Source of the DNA: Plantago ovata
Taxonomy: Eukaryota > Streptophyta > Magnoliopsida > Lamiales > Plantaginaceae
Assembly (NCBI GenBank): GCA_028274465.1
Contig: CM051456.1
Span: 79,098,753-79,162,752 of the forward strand
DNA: 64,000 nucleotides
Direction: 5' to 3'
Positions within the stretch are counted from its first letter, which is position 1, and the number at the start of each line of letters is the position of its first letter. A model generated the notes under the pieces. That model was not told where the DNA came from and did not search any database. It saw only the letters and a list, made by a program, of their open reading frames with translations. A program made the position numbers and the translations under genes. Shown piece after piece: positions 23,171-34,274 of this stretch.

Positions 23171-23740
23171 TTAAGCTCTTTCAGAGGATTTTCTCAAAAT
23201 CTCTCTTACACTCTTCTCAGCAAGTGCTGTAAATTCAACACAGTCCTTTGCGTAATTTTCAAGTAGCTTACGGACTTGTAGTTGAAGAATCCTTGCATTC
23301 TTGCAGGCGGTATGATGATGCTTTTCAGCATTCATTTCCTTGTAGTGAACCACCCACAAGTGCATGCCCCAATTGCTGGCATGGAGAAGTTGTGTATCTG
23401 AAATGCTTTTAGCATGAATCTTCCTTAACCACAGAAGATCTTCTTCTTGATCGTTAGCAGTGAGAAAGAAGTACGCATAAGGAATCAATCCAAGTTTCTT
23501 CTTTGATTTCTTGGTTATAGGGTCAGAGTAATAGGCAACACCAATTGGTTTTATCAAATCAGGTTCTTGTTTCAAGGTCTTACCAATTGAAGTTCTTCTT
23601 ACCAACACTTTCAGATTCAGCCATCTCCCAGCAATGTTTCTTGGTAGGGAAGGAGGATCCCTTTCTTTTCTTTTCACCTAGAGATCAATCCAAGTGTACA
23701 TTTGGTTCAGTATAGCTGTTGGATAGAAATCATTTACCAG
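23171..23740 (-). pseudogene. C-terminal part of the giant third ORF, copy D
   Basis: Continues the giant ORF past the solo LTR: FYPTAILNQMYTWIDL, then TAG where copy C has AAG, then IAGRWLNLKVLVRRT, DLIKPIGVAYYSDP, GLIPYAYFFL, DLLWLRKIHAKSISDTQLLHASNWGMHL and the Lys/Arg-rich end RKSSERA with stop at 23171. The tail is about 190 residues, rich in Trp and Tyr and probably folded, and is nearly identical in copy C. I do not recognise the fold. Confidence 0.75.
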
Positions 23741-23745
23741 CAAGT

Positions 23746-24940
23746 TGATGAACGTGTATTTTACACCTTCATTCGAGTCTTTTTTCACCTATTTTAGCTA
23801 TCCTCTATGTTAATTTAGCTATATTTTAGTGCATTTTATTAGAATAGTGTCACATTTTCCTTTAGTTTGCATTTTACAGGTTTTAGGTGAAACACGTGGT
23901 TTTCCGGGCAATTATATTGAAGAGAATGAAGAATCGGTGTTCCGAGGATATTTTTGGAGTATCTAGAAGATTCCGGATAGGATTTGAAGTCTAGGGGTCG
24001 AGTCTGAAGGCTTAAAGGTTAATAGAAGGAAAAAACCGAGTCCGAAAAGGAAAAGAAATCGAAAAACGCGTCTCTCGCCGGCTGGAACTCCCGCGCGATT
24101 CGCCCGGGATGTGGTGCGGTTCGCCCGACACCAGGCGGTTCGCCCGGCGTGTGGGGCGACTCGCCCCACACTTGCCGAACTCCTATATATAGTTGCTGTT
24201 TCTCTACGTTTTTTTCATACTTTCTCAGACCTTTTTTCATACCTTTCTCATTAGTTTTAGGGAGGAATTCTCCAGAGCCTGTTCTGGGAATTCTTAGCAT
24301 AGGAGACAATTTTTCTTATCAATTTGGAGCTTGTGAGATCGCGATTCTTCGGAGATTGACAACCTTCGTCGGTAACATTGTATCTTATATTTTTCTATTT
24401 ATATTTATATATCTTTCAACATGTTTTCATTCAATCTTGCTATGATTTCTGTTGATTGCATGACATCTATGAGTAGCTAAATCTATCGTTGGTGATAGTA
24501 TGTGATTTCTTAGCGAAGGGTTATTAATTATGCATGATGGCGGTAATGCGAATCAGACTTTGAGTTATTGCTTTATTTCTTTGATCTATCTAAGCCCTCT
24601 ATCTTCGTAGTGTTGAATAAAACGGAACACATTGGACAATTCATGATCTTAGATCTCTATGCAAAACGATCGGGTACTTCATGCATGATTATTAACCTGC
24701 TATGCTTTGAATGATCATACTATCACTAACTTCCATTATCTTGATAAGAAAAACCTGTGCTAAGTCGTCTGTTGATTTATAGTTTAAGTTAAATTAGATA
24801 AAGCTAGTTATAGTCCTTAGAGATCGACACTCGAGGTTATATTACTGCTACACTACGGTTTTCGTTGTAGTTGTGAATTGCCTTTGGCTAAAAAACAAAT
24901 TTATTTGATTAATTTGAATCTGACAAATTCCGGTTCATCA
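23746..24940 (+). mobile_element. Solo LTR of the Athila-like family (1,195 bp)
   Basis: TGATGAACGTG ... GGTTCATCA with perfect duplication CAAGT at 23741-23745 and 24941-24945, inserted in the giant ORF of Sirevirus D. It holds a palindrome array (about 24090-24171, ending in a perfect 23-nt palindrome at 24149-24171) followed by TATATATAG. It has one copy of the TCTTCGTAGTGTTGAATAA unit, where the younger LTRs have three related units. Confidence 0.95.
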
Positions 24941-27181
24941 CAAGTCTTCCAGCTTTAAGATCCAGCAACCATGAACGTTTCTGATCACATTCCGAGTGGT
25001 TTCCTCATTGCTGATCTTTGTATATTCAATGTCGGAGCCAATAGCAATGCTGACCAGCCTCTTTTCTTCCTGTCTTTGCCTTCTTCTTCTTGACTTTGCA
25101 TTTTCTTGATCTATTGCTGAAGATCTTGAGTCAGAAGAGAAATGCTTTGAATGGCCAGACGGAGTTAAGGCTGTTATTGGTCTAGCTCTTATGGCTTGAG
25201 CTATGGTCTGATTGTCATCATCATCATCATCTTCATCATTCAGATCTTGATGACTTTCAGTGTGACAGAATTCATGAGTTTCAGCAGAACTTTTTCTCTT
25301 TTTCGGACTTGTTGAATTCAACTCAGAATCTGCTTGTCTTTTAGAACTTTGCTCTCTTTCAGCAAGAGGTTCTATAGTCAGTGGCACATCAGTAGGGGTT
25401 TTCTTCCTTGAAGATCTCTTTTGCTTATCTTCCCCCTTAGACATGGATTGCATCATTGGAGTAATGTGCAGAGAAAAGAACTCATTGCAATTTTCAGCAA
25501 GAATACTTAGGCTGTTGTATTTTATGATAATTGCTTGCTGATCAGAGGTCAGCTTTGACAATTCTTGTTTAATACTCACCAGATTCTCCTCATGTTTGCG
25601 CTCTGTTGCGACCTTGTCTTCAATGAAAGTCTGATCCTTGACTAATGCAGACTTTGCTAACCGGAGTGCTTGACTTACATCTTCTTCATAGCTTTTGTGG
25701 TAAAGACTGATGTCTTTCTGAGCTATTGTAAGAGTAGTAGTGCGTTTCAGCACAGTAGCAAATATTTTTCCGATATCAAGCGGACTCTCAGCAAGCAGTT
25801 CATCATCTTCTGCTTTGCAGGCTTTGTGGACTTCCATTAGTGCTTTAATTCTTGGAGTGAAATCCTCCACATTTGGGAACGGCACTAAATTTGGGGTCAA
25901 GGAATGAACTTTGAGCTCAGAAGCAAATTGATCATCTTTTGTCAGCAAATGACTTCTCAAGTCATCTCCTACATCATGTTCATAGTCAGGAGGAGGGATT
26001 TCAACCACTTTGGGTTCATTTTTCTTTGAGTGATCATCCTCATTTGCCGAAAGATCGTCTTCATCGTCAGATTCATCAAGGCCAGCAACCTTGGTTCCTA
26101 AATCTGCAGCTTCATTCCTTTCTGGTTGAGTGGTTGCTGATGGCAACGCTTCAGACTCAACGACTGGAGTTTCACCAGTAGTAAGTTTTAATTGAGTAGT
26201 TGCTGACGGCAACGTTTGAGACTCAATGACTGGAGTTTCACCAGTAGTAGATGGAAGGGAGGGGACTTCCTGTGGCTTTACTCCTGAAGATTGAGCAATA
26301 TCCAAATTCTGCGTATGCCTTGCATGAATTTGGAGACTATTTTGAAGTGCTCTTTGGTAATCTTCATCCATTTCTTCATCATCATCAAGGTTTGGATCAG
26401 TGACCTTGGCATCGAGTAAAGATAACTCGGCATCAGAATGCTTGCTCTTGCCATGTTTCAATGCGGCGCGCTTTCTGGTGTATTCTTCTTTAGTATCAGC
26501 TCCTTGTACAGGTGCTTGAGTACTTGTTTCATCAGGAGCAGGTTGAGATTCTTGCTGACTTGGTGTATGATTGTCTTGATTCTCAGTCTCAACAACTGTC
26601 AGTTGGAGTCCACCAGCATCAGGACTAGGACCTTGATTGTCATCATCGTCGTCCTTTTTATCCTTAGAATCTTTCCCCTCATCATCACTGGGATCAGTAG
26701 GAATGTTTTCATCTTCTTCTTCCTCATCATCATCTGTTAGTATAACCAACTCGAGATGCTTGTACAAAGCAACACTCGTAACTTCCTCTTCTTGATTGAT
26801 TTTGTGGGGATAAGCCACCACGAGTACAAAAGAACCCTTGAGCATCACAGCTTGTTCAGCTGGAGAGGCACTCTTGAATTTGGCCTTCATATTCTCTCTG
26901 ATTAAAGCAATCAGATTCGAGCTCATTAGCTGAGAATATGACATTTCTTCTGGAAGTATAGAGTGGACAAAGGTCTCGAGTTTCAGCAAAGAAGACCTCT
27001 TTTTATCGTTTGATAGATGAAGATGAAGGTCAGAAAAGTCCATCCTTCTGTACCTTTGCCAGTTGCTGATAGACTTAGCAACTCTTGACAAGGTAGTTCT
27101 TTTGAAGTCTAAGTAAAGTTCTTCAGAACTCACTTTTGGATCTTCAGTGATGTGAACCACTTCAGTGGTCTCCTTTTGAGC

Positions 27182-27256
27182 CTGAAAAAGAGTAACATTA
27201 TGTTCAGGACAGTTTTGGATAATAGTCTTAGAGTCCAAAACTGAAACATGATTTAC
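27182..27256 (-). other. Intron-like in-frame segment 3 (75 nt), copy D
   Basis: CAGCAG|GTAAAT ... TTTTTCAG|GC on the minus strand: 25 codons, no stop, GT...AG ends. The same segment is at 39825-39899 in copy C. Confidence 0.5.
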
Positions 27257-27352
27257 CTGCTGAGTTTCAGCAAGCTCATGTTGCACACTTGTTTGTGTTG
27301 ATACTATTTCCATTCATTGAGGAGCTTGAGAAGCATCATTCATTTGTTCATC

Positions 27353-27424
27353 CTGAAATAACTGTAAGTTAGATACGAGCACTAAGTTATCAAACTTAGT
27401 TGAATTACCAAAAACTTTAACTAC
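27353..27424 (-). other. Intron-like in-frame segment 2 (72 nt), copy D
   Basis: CAGCAG|GTAGTT ... ATTTCAG|GA on the minus strand: 24 codons, no stop. The counterpart in copy C is 39675-39746. Confidence 0.5.
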
Positions 27425-27493
27425 CTGCTGAGCAGGAGATGTTGATTCGGGTGTAGAGGCTTCAGCAACCTTCTGACTTGTATCTTGAGAAGT

Positions 27494-27568
27494 CTGTAGA
27501 GAAATCATTATATTAGCAAAATATTGAGTTTCAGATAGTGAAGATTTGCTTATGGTTGAGTTAACTAC
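27494..27568 (-). other. Intron-like in-frame segment 1 (75 nt), copy D
   Basis: CAGCAG|GTAGTT ... TCTACAG|AC on the minus strand: 25 codons, no stop. The counterpart in copy C is 38323-38397. Confidence 0.5.
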
Positions 27569-29785
27569 CTGCTGAAGATGGACAGGTGGTGACTCAGTCC
27601 TTTCAGCATTAACAGCTTCTTCAATATCTGGGACTGTTTCTTCAGCAGACTTCTTTTCTTGCTCTGTTTGAGAAAGTTGTGCAGTTTCAACAATCTCCCT
27701 TGTCTCTGAAATGACAAGTTGAGCAGAGGCATCTTGACCCTTGAGCTCACTGCTTGTCATCAAAACATCGATTTATTTGTTGGATGTGTCTTCAATATCC
27801 AACTCCATTTGATGACTTAGTTCTTTCAGCACCAGCTGAACTTTGTCAATAGATGTTTTCGGTGAACTGGGTCCAGTATTCTCAGCATCACGAGATGCAT
27901 CGTCGAATAATGTCTCTTGTGGTGTTTCAGCAACCTCTGGGACTTGAACAGCAACTGGTTCTTCAGCAACTTGATGAGTTGCTTGTTCAGCAACCATCTT
28001 TTCAGCACCGGCAGCTTCAGCAAGTGCCGCGGTTCTTATATCAGTAGCAATATCAGTCACTGGTTCCAGAGTCTGATCATCAAGATTATCTACAATGTAG
28101 ATATCTGGGATTGAGGCAGGAATTTTATTTCCACTGCCTTGTGGTCTATTCTCAGTAGATGTATCAACATTAAGTTGATTGTTGAAGGCTTCCGTAAACA
28201 CTTCAACATTGCTGACATAAGTCTCAGTAACCACTTTGTCAACATCTACTGGAGTTTGTGTTTCAGCAACTGCTTGAGAGTCGTCCGAAAGATCATGGAC
28301 AATTGGTACTGACTTGCGAGCCAGTGTTTTCTTTCTTGGGTTACTTGTCCTTTTTCTTTTGGGGACGGGGTTAGCTGATGACGCTGCAGTTTGAGTGTCA
28401 TCATCAGCTTTCCTCTTTTTCTTCTTTGATTTTTCCAGTTTCTCTCCAGCAGTAGCGTTAGTAGTTGCATTTTCAGCAACGGGTGTAGTGCCCTTAGCAT
28501 GATCACCATCTACAACAGTTTCATCACCATCTACAGCAGTTTCATCAACAACTTTTTCAGCTGTTGGAACATTCTCTTGCTGAGTGGTGGTGGCAACATC
28601 TGCAGCTGTTGTATACCTTTCTTGCTGACTTGTGCTGACAACATCTGCAGCTGTTGTCTTCTTAGATTTTTCAAGTTTCTTGCCAGCAATCTTAGGTGCA
28701 TTTTTCTTGTAGAAGGCTCTTCCCACATTGCATACATATTTCTTGATTGGCAATGGGTTTCTTAGCTGAATCCTGAAGTGTTCAAGGATATAGCATATCT
28801 TCAGTCCATACATGACTGGGAAGGTAGGTGAGACCTTGTTGTCCTCAACCTTGACCTTGAATTTAGTAACACAATCAACAAGTCTGTTGAAAATGTACTT
28901 TGCCCAGTTGAGCTCCGTTTTGTTATCATAGATATGCATCAGCAACGGCCACCTTCTCAAGCCTACTTGGTCTATTCCTCCGACTTGGGAGTCTAAGACT
29001 TTGATTAGTAGCAGAGCTACTAGACCTAGTGAGTTGCAGAGATGCTTCCTCTTAACGTGCTTTGTCCAAGTCACGGGAGCAATCTCTCCTTTCTTCATTT
29101 TATCATTTCTGACATCGCTGTAGAAGGCTTCAATTTCATCATCAGTGTCAGTGATGTCATCTTCAGTTCCAGTGGTCGGAATCTGAAAGATTTCTGCTAA
29201 ATCAGTCCATTTCAGGACGATTTGCACATTTTGAACTGTGGTAAAGATCACTTTTTCAGTGACTCCTTGACCATCAGTTAGGGACTGGATTTCTGAATTG
29301 TTGTAGAACTCCATAGTATCTAACATACGCACTTTCTTAGGGCGAGCTGTTATAAAGTGAGTGAGGCCTTGCTGTTTAATCAAGTCAAGTGCCTCCTCAT
29401 TGTCATCGTCTAGTTCTTGTTCATAGAAGTATCGGATATACTTCTCCTTTGCAAAACCACCCCATTGCATCATCATCTCACACTTTTGTAGTGTCTAGAT
29501 ATGCGGGAGGAATGGGTTTTTCTGTTATCCTATCGTTTTTCAACACAACTTTCGCTGTGTTAGTCACAGGAGTTGTCACCGGAGCAGTGCGTTTTTCAGC
29601 ACTGTCAACCTTAGACGACTTTGATGTCTTAGATGACTGTCTCTTTGGTGCCATTTCTTTATATAGATGAGAAATGTGTACAAAAAGATTGTTTGCTTTT
29701 TGACCGGAGGTACAGTAGATTCAGGCTAAAATTTGCAGAGAAAGGAAATGTGAGTTAAAGAATTTTGTCTTTCTCTAACTCCTTG

Positions 29786-29793
29786 TTTATATA
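29786..29793 (-). promoter_or_regulatory. TATA box upstream of the third ORF (copy D)
   Basis: TATATAAA on the minus strand, 131 nt before ATG 29654. Conserved in copies A and C. Confidence 0.45.
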
Positions 29794-30182
29794 GTGTCTC
29801 TGATGTGCAAGAATTTCAGTCGATTTGAGTTCTCAGCAAGGGTAAATCAGAGAAACAATAGCGTTAGTGGAGCCTTTGCATTAAATGCGTAGTGGCCCAC
29901 TAACAAACACCGTCAGAGCACTCTTTCTCTTTGTAATGTTAACCGTTAGATCAATAACTCCTTTTAATCAATGGCCACGATTGTATTTCATGTCATGATT
30001 ATTAGCGAGTTTATCTGTGCCCGATTAACGTCACAAATTGATTTTACCGAGATTTATGGGATTTGATTGCTTGCTGAAATAAACAAGAATCTTTTCAGTG
30101 AGTTTGCATAAATAGCCTTGTTACTTGCTGAAAGTTCCCCCTTAATCAGACATCTCATATTTCTTTAAATTAAAAGATATTT

Positions 30183-30541
30183 CTGAGTTCCCGTATCAGT
30201 AAATTCTTCTTATTTTGAGATATCTTTTGGTAAAATCTGAGAAGTGAGTTTTGCTCTTTTCTGAGTTCCCGTCTCAGAAATTTTCCCTTGATACTTGAAT
30301 ACCTGTTTCAGTATCTTTGATTGTCTGAATGCCCGTTTCAGCAATCTTTAAGGTTTTTCTCTTACTGAGTGCCTGTCTCAACAAGTGATCAAGTTTCCTA
30401 ACAAATACCCGTTTTGAAGGAATTACTTGCTGATTGCCTGTTTCAGCAATCATGTAGTGACTTACCATTTCTTAGAAGAAATTAGTGGAAGCAGCTTTTA
30501 ATTAAGTAAGAATACTTTGGCTTGCTGAATGCATGTTTCAG
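30183..30541. repeat. Array of 17-nt palindromes between pol and third ORF (copy D)
   Basis: About eight 17-nt units as in copy A, e.g. CTGAATGCCCGTTTCAG and CTGATTGCCTGTTTCAG on the plus strand. The rest of the 29655-30560 spacer is conserved non-coding sequence with no ORF of note. Confidence 0.8.
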
Positions 30542-30559
30542 CAATCAGCCAATTGTATC

Positions 30560-32486
30560 CTTTATTGAGGTAATTCAATCAATCCAAGGTTATACCTTAG
30601 CATTGCGAATCTATTATCTGGTAGGGGCTTGGTAAAGATGTCAGCAAGTTGATCATCAATACCCACTTTTACAACCTCAATATCTCCTTTTTCCACATGA
30701 TCTCTAATGAAATGATGTCTAATATCAATGTGCTTAGTCCTTGAGTGAAACTTAGGATTTTGCGTGATAGCAATAGCACTTGTATTATCATAGAAGATTG
30801 GTGTTTTCTTTGCAGAAATACCATAATCTCTTAATTGTTGCTGAATCCATAGGATTTGAGCTGTGCAACAACCAGCCGCAATGTACTCAGATTCAGTAGA
30901 TGAATTAGCAACTCAAGTTTGCTTCTTGCTGAACCATGATATTAATCTAGTACCCAAAAACTGGCAAGTTCCAGATGTACGTTTTCTATCAAGTGTTAAT
31001 CCTCCATGATCAACATCAGAATAACCAACCAATTCAAGTCCAAAATCTTTAGGATACCATATGTAACAACCCGACCAATCCGGCCGGCGTGGTTTTTCCT
31101 GGACGGACCCACACACGTCTCAACAATATGATATTGTCCGCTTTGGGCCGAGCCCGCACGGATTTGCTTTTGGAATCACCCAAAGGCCTCATACCATGTG
31201 AGAGTGGTGGTCTAACATATATACCCTTTATTCCACTGACTCTTAAGCGATGTGGGATGTGGGGCATTACAAACTACCCCCCTTAAAGCCCTGACATCCT
31301 CGTCGAGCGCCTTAAGTGGTGGGGGTGACAAACTAACAATAACCTTTACCAACCGTCCACCCGGTGCGGGCTTTGGGTTGATCTAGGCTCTGATACCATT
31401 TGTAACGACCCGACCAATCCGGCCGGCGTGGTTACTCCTGGACGGACCCACACACGTCTCAACATTATGATATTGTTCGCTTTGGGCCTGAGCCCGCACG
31501 GATTTGCTTTTGGAATCACCCAAAAGGCCTCATACCATGTGAGAGTGGTGGTCTAACATATATACCCTTTATTCCACTCAGTCTTAAGCGATGTGGGATG
31601 CGGGGCATTACACCATAATTGAACATTGACTGTACCTTTGACATATTTCAGTATCTTAAGAGCCTTTTTGTAGTGTGATCCTCTTGGATCAGATTGGAAT
31701 CTTGCACACACACAAACAACATACTGAATGTCAAGTCTACTTGCTGTTAAGTACAACAAGGAACCAATGAGCTTCCTATACTTGTGTTCTTCAACACTTT
31801 TATCTTCTTTAGTATAGCCCAATTTTGTACCAATGCTCATAGGGATCTTTTCAGGTTTTTCTTCCTCTTTGATCCTAAACTTTATGAGCATTTCTTTCGC
31901 ATACTTTGCTTGATTTATGAATATACCATCTTTGAGTTGCTTGACTTGCAATCCTAGGAAATAATTCAATTTTCCCATCATACTCATTTCAAATTTTTTT
32001 ACAAAGTTGCTTGTCCTTAGATCCAAATATTATGTCATCCACATAAATTTGAACTAAGAGTATTTTACCGTCATGGTTCATGGTAAACAAAGTTTTATCA
32101 ATTTCACCTTTCTTGAAACCATTATCAAGCAAGATCTTAGCCAAGGTATCATACCAAGCTCTTGGTGCTTGCTTTAGACCATATACAGCTTTCTGAAGCT
32201 TGTATACCGTCTTGGTTTCTGAGGGAAGTTCAAAGCCAGGGGGTTGTTCTAAGTAGACTTCTTCAGCAAGTTCACCATTTAAGAATGCACTTTTAACATC
32301 CATTTGATAAACAATGAAGTCATTGTGAGCAGCAAAGGCCAAGAAAAGCCTAATTGCATCCAATCTTGCAACTGGTGCATAAGACTCATCATAGTCCAAT
32401 CCTTCAGCCTGACAGTAACCTTGAGCAACTAAACGTGCTTTATTTCTTGTTACTTCACCATACTCACTCAGCTTGTTTCTGAACAC
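30560..32486 (-). pseudogene. Sirevirus D reverse transcriptase and RNase H, split by a TRIM
   Basis: RT is readable from 32486 ([40 protein letters not shown]) to about 32000, where roughly 20 nt are deleted and the frame changes. It continues to 31618 (FLGLQVKQLKDG, PDIQYVVCVCARFQ-type motif). The TRIM interrupts at 31062-31612. RNase H resumes (YPKDFGLELVGYSDVDHGG, SGTCQFLGTRLISWF, SSTESEYIAAGCC) and ends near 30560. One DAD-type motif is altered (YSDVDH for YSDADH). Not functional. Confidence 0.87.
31062..31612 (-). mobile_element. TRIM element (551 bp) with 210/212-bp LTRs
   Basis: Two near-identical terminal repeats (31062-31271 and 31401-31612, TGTAA...TTACA) flank 129 bp. On the minus strand, the 5' LTR is followed by a perfect initiator-tRNA-Met primer site TGGTATCAGAGCC (31398-31386), and the 3' LTR is preceded by a polypurine tract TTAAGGGGGGTAG. 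The duplication CCATA lies at 31057-31061 and 31613-31617. It has no coding capacity, the defining feature of terminal-repeat retrotransposons in miniature. It must have been moved by a full element's enzymes. Confidence 0.93.
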
Positions 32487-33773
32487 CCACTTTGTACCAA
32501 TGGCTTTCTTGCCTTAAGCAAGAGGTACAAGTTTCCAGACTTTGTTCCTTTCAAATTGATCCAGTTCTTCTTGCATTGCCTTGATCCATTCAGAATGCTT
32601 TAGAGCTTCTTCTATGGTCTTAGGTTCAATTTCTGAAACAAAGCAAGAGAACAACAATTCTACTTCTATGACATTTGCTTCTTCAGCAGGTCCATGAGTA
32701 GCAGAAACATTGGATCTAGTCACTTGGCGTTTGTCAATATCACCAATCATATCCGTAGAGGGATGATCTCTAATCCATTTGTTAACAGGCTTTCTGCTTG
32801 TTGGATCTGGATATGTTTGCTCATTAGCATGTGACTCTTCAGCATGTACTTGTTCAGTACTACTGGTATTTTGTGTCTCTGCTGAGATTGGTTCATCAGC
32901 AACTGCTTGTTCAGCATTGCCAGATTGTGGTAACTCATTAGCAGGCACGAGAGGTTGCGTAGTTTCAGCAACTTCCGGAGCAACTGCGTCTTTTGCTGGA
33001 AATTCCTTGTCGTGAACTATATTTATCTTGTCATGACTTGGGGGAGGAGAGTCATTGTCAGAATCATCATTTAGTTCAATTGACTTGATTTGCCTAGCAT
33101 TAGATTCAGTTCTTTGCTCATGTATGATTAGCTTTTTCATACATTCTGATATTTCTTCTTCAGCAGGCACTCCTTGTGTCTTTTCATAGAATACAACATG
33201 CACTGATTCTTCGATCTTTTGTGCCTTTTTGTTGTAAACTCTATAAGCTTTATTATGCAAGGAGTAACCAAGAAATATCGCTTCGTCTACCTTTGGTTGA
33301 AATGTTCTTAGGTATTTTCTACCGTTATTAAGAACGAAACACTTACAACCAAATACTCTTAGATGAGTGATATTAGGAGGTTTACCAACAAACAATTCAT
33401 TTGGAGTTTTATTGTATTCCTTAGTAATCAGACATCTATTTTGAGTGTAACAGGCGTTATTAATCGCTTCAACCCAGTAAGCTTCACTTATTTCAATGTC
33501 AGCAAGCATTGTTCTTGCGGCTTCTTTTAGGGTGCGATTCTTTCGTTCAGCAACACCGTTTTGTTGTGGTGTCCTTACTGAGGATAACTGATGTTGTATG
33601 CCTTTTGAAGTGCAATACTCAATTATGTATTGGTTTACAAACTCAGTACCATGGTCTGTCCTTATGACTTTTACCTTGTCATTTTTCATGACTTCAAGCT
33701 TATTCAGCAAGTTAGGTATTTCAGTCCTTGTTTCAGATTTGTGCTTGATAAATACTACCCAAGTGAATCTTGA
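32487..33773 (-). pseudogene. Sirevirus D integrase and linker to RT
   Basis: Core motifs are VKVIRTDHGTEFVNQYII and TPQQNGVAERKNRTLKEAARTML, carrying the second Asp and the Glu of the D-D-E triad. They are followed by the copia C-terminal features (PNELFVGKPPNITHLRVFG, FLGYSLHNKAYRVYN) and a long acidic and Ser/Ala-rich linker to RT. A TAG near 33772 separates it from the zinc-binding part (VMVDD|SRFTWVVF), and a TAA near 32515 precedes RT. This is the only Sirevirus integrase in the window; A has deleted its own and C lacks that region. Confidence 0.87.
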
Positions 33774-34260
33774 CTAGTCATCTACCATCACCAGACCATA
33801 CTTCTTACCAGCATAACTTGTTGAAGAAGATTCAGACAAGTCCATGTGAAAGAGTTGTAAAGGTTTTGTAGTTGACGGTACTGCCTTGTTCTTAAAAGAA
33901 GATTTGGTTTGCTTTCCTTGCTGACATGCATTGCAAACACCATCCTTCTTAAAAGTAACCTTAGGTAATCCAACTACAAGTGCCTTTTTAGACAGCTTAT
34001 TCTGCGTCTTGAAGTTTAGATGACTTGTTCGTTTATGCCATAACCATGCTTTTTGAGCAAGGCAATCGTGATCTGAGACAAGGCATTTTTCAACGATTGT
34101 TGAAGACCAATCAACTGTGTACAATCCTCCTGATCTTCTGGCAATCATAATAACCTTCTTTGTCTCGAAATATATAAGTTTACATTCATCACTTTTGATT
34201 TTGATGAAGTATCCTTTGTCAGCAAATTGACTCATGCTGAAAAGATTAAACTTGAGATTT
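33774..34260 (-). pseudogene. Sirevirus D GAG-pre-integrase and integrase zinc domain
   Basis: From NLKFNLFSMSQFADKGYFIKI to MDLSESSSTSYAGKKYGLVMVDD. It contains the His/Cys pairs of the integrase zinc site (WHKRTSHLN ... CNACQQGKQTK) and the start of the core. Truncated at 34260, where homology to copy A stops abruptly (A continues with TVTGVLYVK). Sequence beyond 34274 belongs to element C on the other strand. Confidence 0.85.
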
Positions 34261-34274
34261 AATCTTTGATGAGT
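34261..34274. other. Head-to-head junction between Sirevirus D and Sirevirus C
   Basis: About 14 nt (AATCTTTGATGAGT) match neither element at that point. To the left is minus-strand D, broken before integrase. To the right is plus-strand C, broken at the start of RT. Confidence 0.75.

Larger units (their letters stand above)
24946..29654 (-). pseudogene. Giant third ORF of Sirevirus D, N-terminal and middle parts
   Basis: Starts at ATG 29654 (MAPKRQSSK). A frameshift near 29485, TGA-type stops near 27770 and 27314, and the solo LTR at 24940 break what in copy C is one frame at these points. In order: the putative plant-transposon-like domain (about residues 60-290), Lys-rich nuclear-signal-like runs (KSKKKKRK, VPKRKRT), a Val-Ala-Glu-rich region, three intron-like segments, a conserved SNWQRYRRMDFSDLHLHLS block, an acidic run (DDDEEEEDEN, DDDDDN), two 22-residue repeats (TTGETPVxESxxLPSATTQ), a helical region (DISLYHKSYEEDVSQALRLAK) and a basic block (KSRRRRQRQEEKR). 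Known Sirevirus env-like proteins are much shorter. Function unknown; no signal peptide or transmembrane stretch is evident. Confidence 0.75.
22013..34260 (-). mobile_element. Sirevirus element D, 3' two-thirds (integrase to 3' LTR)
   Basis: On the minus strand: GAG-pre-integrase, integrase, RT, RNase H, palindrome array, giant third ORF, 3' LTR. Its 5' end (LTR, gag, protease) is missing, and at 34260 it meets element C head to head. A solo LTR (23746-24940) and a TRIM (31062-31612), both with perfect target duplications, are inserted in it. Confidence 0.9.

Noticed and set aside
31062..31612. Cassandra-type TRIM with 5S rRNA promoter
   Set aside because: I see no 5S A-box/C-box-like sequence in the LTRs; only a plain TRIM is supported.
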